A stretch of 64,000 bases of DNA from Streptomyces sp. NBC_01142 (lineage in GTDB: Bacteria; Actinomycetota; Actinomycetes; Streptomycetales; Streptomycetaceae), in assembly GCF_026341125.1 (NCBI RefSeq), contig NZ_JAPEOR010000001.1, forward strand, positions 3,534,001 through 3,598,000, in the 5' to 3' direction. Below the pieces are notes generated by a model that did not search any database, had not been told where the DNA came from, and saw only the letters and a list, made by a program, of their open reading frames with translations. This document shows, piece after piece, positions 45,218 to 53,499 of the stretch (its first letter is position 1; each line of letters begins with the position of its first letter). Made by a program: the position numbers and the translations under genes.

Positions 45218-46146
45218 GCGCTGACAGGCGTCAACCCACCCCTCCCGGACTTCTGAGAGGTCGCAACGGTCGCGCCGTCGCCGCCCGGGGCGCGGCTTGC
45301 GGCAACGCCCATACGGAAGAGCTTACTGCGTAGGGGAGTTATCGGACAAATTGGAGACTTCGCCTCAGCGAGCAGTGAAGCGGAGGTTCGACGTGGAGTA
45401 CGAGGGTTTCTGGCCGAGGCGGTACGGCCGGCCACCAAGTCCGTGGAGGAGGGTCCCGGATACTCAACGGGCGCTCGATCTGCATCAGCGGCGCCCCGTG
45501 CCCGATGTGCACGAGTGCCGTCCACTGGTCGCGGACCGACAACGCCTCTTGCAGCTGCGCCTTGAAGGCCACGCGTGAGATCGGATTCGACGACGTCGGC
45601 CAGGACGAGGACTTCATGAATGAATGTCGACTCCATGATCTGCCGACCCATCAGAACGCGGCCGGAGTTCGCCGGGACGGAACCAGGAGGAGCTGCCGGG
45701 CGGAATCCGTACTGAAACCCGATGACCTCGGCGCCTGGGCGGTCTCGGGGAGGCTGGACCCCGAAGATTCATCTCGCCTGCGAACGAGGACAGTGATCAT
45801 TGTCGTGCTGGTCACTGCCGCGCAGCATGGAGGCAGCCCGCACTTCGACGGCCGTCATGGAAGCCGTCCGGGTTCCGGGCTCGGGCTGGGCGCACCCCGC
45901 GTCCGCCCACCCGCAAGGACCAGAACATACCGAAACGCAGCACGACGGCCGGCCCTTCACGGGGCCGGCCGTCCGCAGCCCTCGGGCTGTCGCGGCCGGA
46001 ACCGCATCGCTCGCTTGCCGAACATGAGCGCGCGACACCAGAACTCACTCACATTGGTCACGGCCGTCGCCGAGAAGCAACACCCCGAGGCGCAGCGCAA
46101 CGACTCCCGCAGAGGCTGACGCGGCCACGGAGGGTGCCGATGCCTG
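45218..46146. other. 930-base decayed stretch
   Basis: Several frames (minus strand 45339-45651) look partly coding, for example MESTFIHEVLVLADVVESD and VRDQWTALVHIGHGAPLMQ in different frames, consistent with a broken gene. No family can be named. One orphan terminator-like hairpin lies at 45944-45973. Confidence 0.4.
45944..45973. terminator. Orphan terminator-like hairpin
   Basis: A 12-base perfect stem (GACGGCCGGCCC/GGGCCGGCCGTC) with a 6-base loop TTCACG, not adjacent to any intact gene end. Confidence 0.6.
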
Positions 46147-46563
46147 TCAGCCCTGCTGTTCGCTGATGTTGACCAGCCAGGTGATGCCGAAGCGGTCTGT
46201 GCACATGCCGAAGACGTCGCCCCACATCTGCTTCTCCATCGGGACCGAGACCGTGCCGTCGCCGGAGAGTTTGTCCCAATAGCCGCGCAGTTCGTCGGCG
46301 TCCTCCCCGCTCAGGCTCACGGAGATGTTGTTCCCTGGCTTGTGCTCCATCCCCGGCGGGGTGTCGGAGCCCATGAGCGTGAAGCCGCTGTCGGTCTCGA
46401 GCATGCTGTGCATGATTTTGTCGGCGGCGTCTCCGGCCTCTTTCTCGCCGAAGTCACCGTATGTGTTCACCGTCAGGGTGCCGCCGAAGATCCCCTTGTA
46501 GAACTCCATGGCTTGCCGGGCGTCGCCGTTGAAGCTGATGTACGGGTTGAGTCGAGAAGGCAC
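46147..46563 (-). CDS. PhnB-like VOC-family protein
   Basis: A 138-residue glyoxalase-fold protein. The GTG at 46563 has AAGGGA upstream. The N-terminus 'R-L-N-P-Y-I-S-F-N-G-x-A-R-x-A-M-E-F-Y' and the later SGFTLMGSDTPPGME and DVFGMCTDRFGITWLVN are typical of PhnB/3-demethylubiquinone methyltransferase-like VOC proteins. These bind metal or small hydrophobic ligands; most are uncharacterised. It stands alone between decayed DNA and the MFS gene. Confidence 0.87.
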   Translation of the reverse strand: MPSRLNPYISFNGDARQAMEFYKGIFGGTLTVNTYGDFGEKEAGDAADKIMHSMLETDSGFTLMGSDTPPGMEHKPGNNISVSLSGEDADELRGYWDKLSGDGTVSVPMEKQMWGDVFGMCTDRFGITWLVNISEQQG

Positions 46564-46878
46564 GAGATGTTCCCTTCGTGATGAGACGTCAGTTCTGGCA
46601 GATTAGGCGGTGTACTGCCGGGGGTCGGGGCGACTCCCCGGCCCTTGAACGTCGGCCTGATGCGCCTGCTGTGCGGTCCGGTGACGCGGCAGCGTGATCC
46701 CGAGTGGAACGGCAGTGTGTCTCCACGAGGTGCAGTTTCGAGACCTCGGTTGCGCCCTCGAACAGCCGACGGCCACGCCCGAGGGCGCCCGGCGCGCGGA
46801 GGCCGATGTGCGCTGAACCGCTCCTCTGCCTCAGGGGCCGCTGCTGGCACGGGTGTTGGACTGTTCCCTCACAGGAGG

Positions 46879-48114
46879 TCAGGTGGCCGGCGCCCTTTCC
46901 GCGGCTTCAAGGTGTGACTGCCCGGCGTGCTGTTGACGCTGCGCCCAGCGGACGGCACATGGCGCTGCCAGGCCCGTCAGGGTGAACAGTGCTCCTACGA
47001 CGTACCACCCGGGCCGGCCCCAGGTGATGCAGAGGGAGATGAGCAGGGTTGGCCCGAGGGCTTCGGCCAAGCCGGCACCCAGTCCGAACGCGCCCAGGTA
47101 CTGGCCGGTGGCGTGCTGTGGGGCGAGGGCGAAGGACACCTCGAAGCCTGCGGCAGAGTGCCACAGCTCGCCGATCGTATGGATCACCACCGCGGTCATG
47201 AGCAGCGTTGCGGCTGCCCATGCCGGCATCCCGGCGGACAGCGAAATGAGCGAGCAGGAGACGAGGAAGGCGATGCCTGATCGACGGTAGGCGGCCGCCC
47301 CCCTCGCTGGGGAGTCAATGGTGCGGCTGGCTCGTACCTGAAGCGCGATGACCATGACGGTGTTGATGACCATGGTGCCCGAGATGAGCCAGCGCGGGGC
47401 GGTGGTGGCCCCCACCAGCCAGAGCGGGATGGCTACGGTGAGCACCTTGAACTGGATGGCCATGATGCCGTCGACGGCAGTGATCAGAAGGTAAGGCCGG
47501 TCTCGCAGGGCGATCCAGCGAGGGCCGTGGACAATGGGCCCGGGCTTGACCGGTGGCAGGAAGACCAGGATCGCCGCGGAGGCTGCGAAGGCGATCGCGT
47601 TGCCGATGACCAGAAGCTGGTAGGCGGTGAGGGTGCCGACCTGGACGGCCCAGCCTGCCAGCAGGGCGCCGAGGGAAATGCCGATGTTGGTCACGGCACG
47701 GAGATAGGCGCGGAATTCCTGCGGCCGGTCTCCGCCGTAGTGCCTGATGAGCGGACTGCGTGCAGCCAGTCCGGCCGCCTTCGCCCCGGTGGCTGTGCAG
47801 ATGGCGAGGACGAACGGCCAGAAGCTGTCCGCCAGTACGAAGCCGGCCGTTGCCAGTGCCTGGACGACAAGGGTGGTCGCGTAGATGCTGCGTGCTTCGT
47901 GCGTGTCCGCGAGATGGCCGACGGCGATGCCCGCGGCCAGCGAGACAACACCGGCGATGCCGAGTCCGAGCCCCACCTGGCTTGCCTGAAGGTGAACCGC
48001 CTGAGTGAAGTACAGCACCCCGGCGGTCAGGAAGAGGCCGCTGCCGACGGTATAGACGAAGTTCGAGGCGGAGATGACGCGTTGTGGTCCGGCATCCGGT
48101 ATCAGATGGGGCAT
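46879..48114 (-). CDS. MFS transporter
   Basis: A 411-residue permease of about 12 helices. GGAG seven bases before the ATG at 48114 sets the start (MPHLIPDAGP). The helix 2-3 loop carries GHLADTHEAR, the MFS motif A region (G-x-L-A-D-x-x-x-x-R). A long central loop follows PPVKPGPIVHGPRW. It resembles Streptomyces drug-efflux MFS proteins. The upstream region contains AT-rich TTGCAAG repeats and a perfect GCAAGA-C-TCTTGC palindrome, so a dedicated repressor acts here, but none is encoded next to it. Confidence 0.87.
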   Translation of the reverse strand: MPHLIPDAGPQRVISASNFVYTVGSGLFLTAGVLYFTQAVHLQASQVGLGLGIAGVVSLAAGIAVGHLADTHEARSIYATTLVVQALATAGFVLADSFWPFVLAICTATGAKAAGLAARSPLIRHYGGDRPQEFRAYLRAVTNIGISLGALLAGWAVQVGTLTAYQLLVIGNAIAFAASAAILVFLPPVKPGPIVHGPRWIALRDRPYLLITAVDGIMAIQFKVLTVAIPLWLVGATTAPRWLISGTMVINTVMVIALQVRASRTIDSPARGAAAYRRSGIAFLVSCSLISLSAGMPAWAAATLLMTAVVIHTIGELWHSAAGFEVSFALAPQHATGQYLGAFGLGAGLAEALGPTLLISLCITWGRPGWYVVGALFTLTGLAAPCAVRWAQRQQHAGQSHLEAAERAPAT

Positions 48115-48145
48115 GACGTGGCTCCGCGTCCAGGGCAGGTGGTAA

Positions 48146-48192
48146 GGGCCCGTCAAGCTTGTTGCATATTACTTGCAAGAGCAAGACTCTTG
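48146..48192 (-). promoter_or_regulatory. Promoter/operator region of the MFS gene
   Basis: It contains GCAAGACTCTTGC (48180-48192, perfect 6+1+6 palindrome), a neighbouring CTTGCAAG palindrome (48171-48178), and TAATAT on the minus strand as a candidate -10. Confidence 0.5.
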
Positions 48193-48399
48193 CGACGATG
48201 CGAGCGTGAGGCTTCGTCCGGCCTCATGGGCGGCGCTGCCGCCGCGGAGGATGAGGACTTCCTGGACGAGGCCCGGTGATGCGGGGGTGCTGTACCGCTG
48301 CTTCTGCAGGAGCCGCCAGGTCTGCCCTCACTGAAGGCCTGCGTCCTGGGGGTCCGGCCTCGGGGAACATCGGTACAGCGGTTAACGCCAAGCCGGTGA

Positions 48400-48729
48400 T
48401 CATGGCCCCGTGGTAGTTCCGAGGGTGCTGACGCGGTTCGCGTACTCGTGGCGGGCCTTGCGTTGTGCTGGAACCGCCGCAGTGCCGTCGAGGGGCTGGC
48501 AGCGGTCGAGGAGTTGGCGGTGGACCGCGGGCACGGCGGTGATGCGCAGGGTGTAGCCCTGGCCGCGTCGTACGGTCACGCCCTGGTCGAGCGTGGCGCG
48601 CTCGGCGGGCTCCAGGTCGGCGACGCGGAGGAAGTCGGCGACCTTGCCCGGCATGTCGAGGATGACCGGCAACTCGGGGCCGGGGCGCCCGGGGTGACGG
48701 CCAGGCGGCCCGGCTTGCGGCCCTTCCAC
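48400..48729 (-). CDS. Unknown 109-residue protein or gene fragment
   Basis: The frame has strong G/C third-position bias, so it is or was coding. From about residue 26 it reads MPGKVADFLRVADLEPAERA then TLDQGVTVRRGQGYTLRITA, an orderly alpha/beta pattern. It ends NRVSTLGTTTGP. I cannot name the family. The first 25 residues are Gly/Pro/Arg-rich and may be noncoding; the start could be the ATG at 48654. It may be the C-terminus of a larger lost gene. Confidence 0.4.
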   Translation of the reverse strand: MEGPQAGPPGRHPGRPGPELPVILDMPGKVADFLRVADLEPAERATLDQGVTVRRGQGYTLRITAVPAVHRQLLDRCQPLDGTAAVPAQRKARHEYANRVSTLGTTTGP

Positions 48730-48861
48730 GACCCGACCCGAGAAGCGGACGCTCCCGGCGCCCCGATGGCAGCACCAACGTCATGAAGTGGGGGCGGCGC
48801 AAGCCCGCACGGCCCGTGGACACCGACCGCGACCTCGCTCACATTCGGCAAGAGCTGAGCG

Positions 48862-49554
48862 TCACGCCGGCGGCCGGGTGAGCTTGGCGGCCACGGCGTC
48901 GAGGACCCAGTCCAGGCCGGTCGCGAAGGATGCCTCGGCGTCCACGTCCGTGCCGTCGTACACGGCCTTGGTCAGCGCCGGGAAGCGGCCCGTGGCCAAC
49001 ATTCTCGTCACATGCGGGCCGGAGGCGCGCTGCCAGTCGCGCTTGGACAGGCCCGTGGCGCGCTCGGCCCGCAGGTTCGTGATCTCGCGCCTGATCGCGC
49101 CAGTGAAGTAGGCGCTGACAGTCTCCACGGCGCGCATGACGGTGTCGAGGTCGGCGAGGCCGTCGAGGGCGGCCAGCGTGGCCTCGGCCACGGCGAGGCC
49201 GTTCGGGCCCAGGGTCGGGCGGCCGCCGAGCAGGTCGGCCAGCCATTCGTGACGGAGAGCGGCCTGCCTGGTGCGGTGGGCGAGGATGCGCAGCGCCTCC
49301 CGCCAGTCACCGGGCTGCTCCTCGGGGAGAACCTCGGCGTGGACCTCGTCCACCATGAGGTCGAACAGCTCCTCCTTGGTGGAGATGTATCCGTACAGCC
49401 GCATCGGGCCGGCGTCCAGCCGGGCGGCGACCTTGCGCAACGACACCGCCTCCAGCCCGCCCTCGTCGGCCAGCGCGATGGCGGCGGCGACGATCCGCTC
49501 CCGGTCGAGCGGCACGGGGCGATTCGGCGGCTCCGGCCGGTCCCACACAGTCAT
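48862..49554 (-). CDS. TetR-family regulator (TetR_C_1 type)
   Basis: A 230-residue repressor. The HTH is at about 20-65: RERIVAAAIALADEGGLEAV, then SLRKVAARLDAGPMRLYGYI. The ligand domain includes WREALRILAHRTRQAALRHE and matches the TetR-class tetracycline-repressor C-terminal family. The ATG at 49554 is preferred over the GTG two codons earlier by spacing from AAGG. It is divergent from a TetX-like FAD oxidoreductase across 52 bases holding two palindromes, so it almost certainly controls it. Confidence 0.88.
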   Translation of the reverse strand: MTVWDRPEPPNRPVPLDRERIVAAAIALADEGGLEAVSLRKVAARLDAGPMRLYGYISTKEELFDLMVDEVHAEVLPEEQPGDWREALRILAHRTRQAALRHEWLADLLGGRPTLGPNGLAVAEATLAALDGLADLDTVMRAVETVSAYFTGAIRREITNLRAERATGLSKRDWQRASGPHVTRMLATGRFPALTKAVYDGTDVDAEASFATGLDWVLDAVAAKLTRPPA

Positions 49555-49571
49555 GGTCACACCTTCTGTTG

Positions 49572-49602
49572 CGATGCATCGTCATGGGGGAATACAGTGT
49601 AT
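49572..49602. promoter_or_regulatory. TetR operator palindromes
   Basis: CGATGCATCG (49572-49581) and ATACAGTGTAT (49592-49602; ATACA-G-TGTAT) are both perfect and lie in the 52-base gap between divergent starts. Confidence 0.6.
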
Positions 49603-49606
49603 CGAC

Positions 49607-50725
49607 ATGAGACATCGTATCGCAGTGGTCGGGAGCGGCCCTGCCGGCCTTACCTTCGCCCGCGTCCTGCACCGCCATGATTACCCCGTCGCCGTCCTCG
49701 AACGCGATCCCGCCCCCGACGCCCGCCCCCCGGGCGGCACGCTGGACCTGCACGAAGGGCTGGGCCAGCTCGCGCTGGACAAGGCGGGGCTGCTGGCGGA
49801 GTTCCAGGCGCTGTCTCGTCCCGAGGGGCAGGCCATGCGCATCCTGGACGTGGACGGGACCGTCCTGCGCGACTGGCGACCCCGTCCAGATGACCGGGCC
49901 AATCCCGAGATCGACCGCGGGCAACTCCGTGACCTGCTGCTCGGCCCTCTCGACGTCCGGTGGGGGCGGGGCGTGACGCAGGTGGTGCCGGGGACCCGGG
50001 ATGGCGTACTGGTCCATTTCGCGGACGGGCGACAGGAGACGTTCGACCTCGTAGTCGGCGCGGACGGCGCCTGGTCCCGGATCCGCCCGGCGGTCTCGTC
50101 GGTGACTCCGCACTACACCGGCGTCACCTTGGTCGAGACCTCCCTGGACGACGTCGACACCCGCCACCCTGACCTCGCCCGGTTGATCGGTGACGGTTCC
50201 GTGGCTGTGTACGGCGTGAACCGAGCTCTCGTCGCCCAGCGCAACAGCGGCGGCCACGTCAAGGTGTACGCCCAGTTCCGCGCGCCGCTGGACTGGCACA
50301 CGAACCTGGACCTGGCCGACGTCGAGGCCGTGCGATCGAGCCTGCTGGCCCTGTTCGACGGCTGGGCCGCTCCCGTCCTCGACCTCCTCCGCCACGGCAC
50401 CGCTTTCGTCCACCGCCCCCTCTACGTCCTGCCCGTGTCCCACACCTGGACCCACGTCTTCGGGGTGACGCTACTGGGCGACGCCGCCCATCTGATGCCC
50501 CCATTGGGGGCGGGCGCGAACCTCGCGATGCTGGAAGGCGCCGAACTCGCCGAGTCCATCGCCACCGGCTCTGGAGATCTGGACGAAGCCGTCCGCGCCT
50601 TCGAGGAACAGATGTGGGAACGGGCCGGCAGGTGGGCGAAGATCACGATGGCCGGTCTGGAACGCCTCGTGAGCCCGGACCCCGCCGAAGCCCTCGCCCT
50701 CTTCGACCAAGTCCAGCCTTCCTGA
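49607..50725 (+). CDS. FAD-dependent monooxygenase (TetX-like)
   Basis: A 372-residue flavoprotein. The ATG at 49607 has no ribosome site and lies five bases after the palindrome, so translation may be leaderless. The FAD motif is VVGSGPAGLTFARVLHRH (about 6-23), with VLERD, the DG motif VVGADGAWSRIRPA, and LLGDAAHLMPPLGAGANLAM as the ribityl-binding GD motif. Size and motif order match the TetX/MhpA-like group that hydroxylates drugs such as tetracycline. Together with a TetR_C_1 regulator this resembles an inducible drug-inactivation unit. The substrate is inference. Confidence 0.87.
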   Translation: MRHRIAVVGSGPAGLTFARVLHRHDYPVAVLERDPAPDARPPGGTLDLHEGLGQLALDKAGLLAEFQALSRPEGQAMRILDVDGTVLRDWRPRPDDRANPEIDRGQLRDLLLGPLDVRWGRGVTQVVPGTRDGVLVHFADGRQETFDLVVGADGAWSRIRPAVSSVTPHYTGVTLVETSLDDVDTRHPDLARLIGDGSVAVYGVNRALVAQRNSGGHVKVYAQFRAPLDWHTNLDLADVEAVRSSLLALFDGWAAPVLDLLRHGTAFVHRPLYVLPVSHTWTHVFGVTLLGDAAHLMPPLGAGANLAMLEGAELAESIATGSGDLDEAVRAFEEQMWERAGRWAKITMAGLERLVSPDPAEALALFDQVQPS

Positions 50726-50939
50726 CTGCCAGGCGCGAGAGCACCAGCACCAACAGCTCGCCACGGCTTCACGGGACAGTCCGGCACCGTCGCGGTCCCT
50801 TCCGGCAAAACCACCGTTAGACGAACGCACGGACGCCTGCACCGAACGCAGCCCTCAGCCCGCTACCGCCAAAATCCGGTCCGACCCTCCTCGCGGGCCG
50901 GACAGCATCGCGCTGCCGCTGGAGGGGCGAGGGCGCACT

Positions 50940-51323
50940 TCAGTCCGCGTCGTCCTCGTCCTCGTCGAGCTCGGGCGTATCCGGGTCGCGCAGCGGGCGC
51001 AGGGCGCCAGCGGCCGGGACGCTGGCGCTGAAGCTGTAGCGGCCGAGCAGGTTCAGGTTGCGGTGCTTGAGCGGGGAGAGCCGGGCGATGTCCTTGTCGC
51101 GGATCTCGTGGCCCTCGGCGCCGGAGTTGGGCGACGGCGGCGTCGATGTACCGCGTCGTCCAGAGCACGAGGGCGTTGAGGACCAGGCCGAGTGCACCGA
51201 GCTGGTCCTCCCGTCCCGGTACGCCTGGTGGATGGTGCCGCGCTTGCCGTGGCACACGTCCCGGGCGAGCTTGTGCCGGGATTCCTGCACGATGAGCTGC
51301 CGGTTCATCTGCCGCCATTGCAC
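50940..51323 (-). pseudogene. Tn3-family transposase C-terminal relic
   Basis: Parts in two frames reconstruct the end of a Tn3 TnpA. MNRQLIVQESRHKLARDVCH opens it, then in a second frame LVLNALVLWTTRYIDAAVAQ, then back in the first frame EGHEIRDKDIARLSPLKHRN and LLGRYSFS. These match the closing block of Tn3 transposases (NRQLxxxExxHxxAR ... LVxWNTxYxDxAVxxLR ... DxARLSPL). At least two frameshifts are needed, so it is dead. It ends in an acidic run and lies three bases from the next gene's stop. Confidence 0.75.
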
Positions 51324-51326
51324 GGG

Positions 51327-52001
51327 CTAACGAATGATGGACCGCGCGATACGGAAGCCCACGTCGTCGACCTGGAAGGTGGGGTGACTCCGGCGTCGCG
51401 CGGAGGCCCGGCAGCTCCATTGCTCGTCGAACCAGCCGCCGCCACGCAGCACCCGGTAGGCGCCGTAGACCTCGGCGTCGTAGATGTCCCAGCACCAGTC
51501 CCAGACGTTGCCGAGCATGTCGTACAGGCCCCACGCATTCGGCTGCCTGTCGCCCACGTCATGGATGCGCTCGCGCGAGTTGCCGCGGTACCAGGCGATC
51601 TCGTCGAGCGGCCCGTAGCGCGGCCCGGTCGTACCGGCACGGCAGGCGTGCTCCCACTCAGCCTCGGTCGGCAGCCGGTACCCGTCGGCGGAGGCGTCCC
51701 ACTCGATGCCTTCGCCGTCGGCATGAAGGTGATAAGCGGACGCCAACCCGTCGCGCTGGGACAGGGCGTTGCAGAACCGGACTGCGTCCCACCAGGAAAC
51801 GCTCTCGACGGGCAGCCGGTCTCCCTGTGCGGCGCTCGGGCGCTGCCCGGTGATGTGTGTGTACAGCGCCTGCGTGACCGGGAACGCGGCGAGTTCGTAG
51901 GGGGCAAGACTGACCGGCCAACTGCGCTGCGTTCGCCGGTCCGACAGCGTTACCTGCCCCGGCGGGATGGCGATCATCTCGATTCGCGCCTTCGGGTCCA
52001 T
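51327..52001 (-). CDS. SUMF1/FGE-fold protein (formylglycine-generating-enzyme-like)
   Basis: A 224-residue FGE-sulfatase-domain protein: YELAAFPVTQALYTHITGQR, then PVESVSWWDAVRFCNALS, YRLPTEAEWEHACRAG, WGLYDMLGNVWDWCWD, YRVLRGGGWFDEQWSC and DDVGFRIARS. True FGE has RGGSYLCHxSYC, with two catalytic Cys that bind copper. Here the first Cys position is Asp (GGWFDEQ) and only the second is kept, so oxidation of sulfatase Cys is unlikely. No sulfatase gene is near. Relatives serve in other oxygenase-like or effector roles. It is flanked by a Tn3 relic and an IS1380 relic, suggesting arrival as cargo. AGGATCG precedes the ATG. Confidence 0.85.
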   Translation of the reverse strand: MDPKARIEMIAIPPGQVTLSDRRTQRSWPVSLAPYELAAFPVTQALYTHITGQRPSAAQGDRLPVESVSWWDAVRFCNALSQRDGLASAYHLHADGEGIEWDASADGYRLPTEAEWEHACRAGTTGPRYGPLDEIAWYRGNSRERIHDVGDRQPNAWGLYDMLGNVWDWCWDIYDAEVYGAYRVLRGGGWFDEQWSCRASARRRSHPTFQVDDVGFRIARSIIR

Positions 52002-52134
52002 GATCAGGCGATCCTACCGGCAGCGGTCCTGGAAGACCGCGTGACCAGACCTTCCACACCGCGCACAGCGACGACGGGCCCTGCTGACGTCGTACGGACC
52101 GACCGGCATGATCAAAACTTGCTCGGATCGCCGA

Positions 52135-52660
52135 GATGACCCTCCGCCGGATCCGGTCACTCGCGCTCGTCGGCGAAATCCTGGTGCGGGTCGACGGTGC
52201 CGGAGCCACCACGACCTGCTCACGCACCTCGAAGCCCTCAACACCGCACCCCGCACGGCCCGTTACGCTGTCGGCTGGAAGATCGGCGAGGCGGACGAGC
52301 AGGCGATCGCCAAGCTGCCGGAAACAGCGTGCAAGACCTCCTTGCAACAGGACGGCACACTGCAGGACGGTTACGCGGTCGCGTAACTGACCGCGCTCAA
52401 CACCCGTGGAGGCTGGCCGGCGGGCATGCGGCTGATCGTGCGCCGGGTCAAACTTTCCCGTCGGCAGATGAAGAACCTCACCGCCTTCGAGACCAGGACC
52501 GGCTGGCGTTACTCGGTAACCGCTACCAACATCCGGCACATGTGGGGCATTGCCGGTTCACAGCACGCGCAGTGGCTCGACGTCCTGCACCGCTCGCATG
52601 CGGTCGTGTCGGACCGGGTGCGCTGTGACAAGGCCAGCGGCTTGCACAACTTGATGTCTG
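52135..52660 (+). pseudogene. IS1380-family transposase relic
   Basis: Segments of the DDE transposase are in order. EILVRVDGAGAT (first Asp region) is in one frame. After a frameshift come SHHDLLTHLEALNTA, RTARYAVGWKIGEADEQAIA, an in-frame TAA at 52384-52386, then RLIVRRVKLSRRQMKNLTAF, TGWRYSVTATNIRHMWGIAG and QWLDVLHRSHAVVSDRVRCD. It ends near GLHNL, where the family continues further. One frameshift, one stop and truncation at both ends make it nonfunctional. Confidence 0.8.
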
Positions 52661-52696
52661 ACGAATCGAGGTTGGGTGAAGGGCTGTCCGAGGGCG

Positions 52697-53200
52697 TCAT
52701 TGCGGGATCTGGCCATCAAAGCTGGGGCCCGCTGCTTCCAGATTGTCAATGACGCGGACTGTGACTACCGCATAGAGAACATGCGGGATGATGTCTGAGA
52801 CCCAGTCCGAGGTTGCCCAGGTCCGTGGATCCGTGATTCCCAAAAGAATGATCGGCGCATTTGTGACCGTTAGGGCAAAGAGAGATGCAACGACATAGCG
52901 GGAAGCCTTCGTTGGAGGCCAACCAGCAGCCTGTGCCAATGACAGTGCCGCCCCCATGCCCAGCCCCACGGTGTATCCAATCAAGGGGCCCAGGCCGGCG
53001 ATCCGGTTCTCCAGGATCTGATCGTCCCCGGGGATTCGAATACGGAGCTTCGCGGCAAGGCTGCGCACCGTGATCTCAGGTGTATCGCTGATGGGCCGGC
53101 CTCGAAGCGCGATGTCGGCATGACCTGCGATATTGAGCGCGGTCGTACCGGCGAGTCCCGCAACAGCGCCGTGAAGAAGCGGCCGCATAACTCTGATCAT
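52697..53200 (-). CDS. Conserved actinobacterial membrane protein
   Basis: A 167-residue protein with AGGAGG before the ATG at 53200. It has several hydrophobic helices (LLHGAVAGLAGTTALNIAGH, then LIGYTVGLGMGAALSLAQAA, then VASLFALTVTNAPIILLGIT, and IIPHVLYAVVTVRVI). Between helices 1 and 2 is RGRPISDTPEITVRSLA with a polar segment. The motif 'G-I-T-D-P-R-T-W-x-x-x-D-W-x-S-D-I-I-P-H' (residues about 129-148) is a hallmark of a common Streptomyces family without assigned function. Its 3' end borders the IS1380 relic. Confidence 0.75.
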   Translation of the reverse strand: MIRVMRPLLHGAVAGLAGTTALNIAGHADIALRGRPISDTPEITVRSLAAKLRIRIPGDDQILENRIAGLGPLIGYTVGLGMGAALSLAQAAGWPPTKASRYVVASLFALTVTNAPIILLGITDPRTWATSDWVSDIIPHVLYAVVTVRVIDNLEAAGPSFDGQIPQ

Positions 53201-53499
53201 GGGCGGTCCTCCTGCTGAGCAATCAATCTCGAGTCGGTGACCCGTACCCCGAGGCTGAGCTTCAAGAGTCCCATTTCCGTGGACGCTCCGCATCACAGGA
53301 CGTGTGAGTGGACGACGGCGGGACCAGCGGTAGGAGCCTCCGCAGAGCCTCCCGGTTCGGGGTGAACAACCGTCCCAGCCCGTCCTGATCGGATAGCGGT
53401 GGTGACTGCGTCTACGGTCTATGCCGGTGCGCTCGTGTGAAGCGCGTGCCGCACGGCCGCTGGGGGATGTGGCGTGGGATTGTCCTGCCTCGGTCTTTG

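Noticed and set aside
51327..52001. Classical sulfatase-maturating FGE
   Set aside because: One of the two catalytic Cys positions is Asp and no sulfatase is present.
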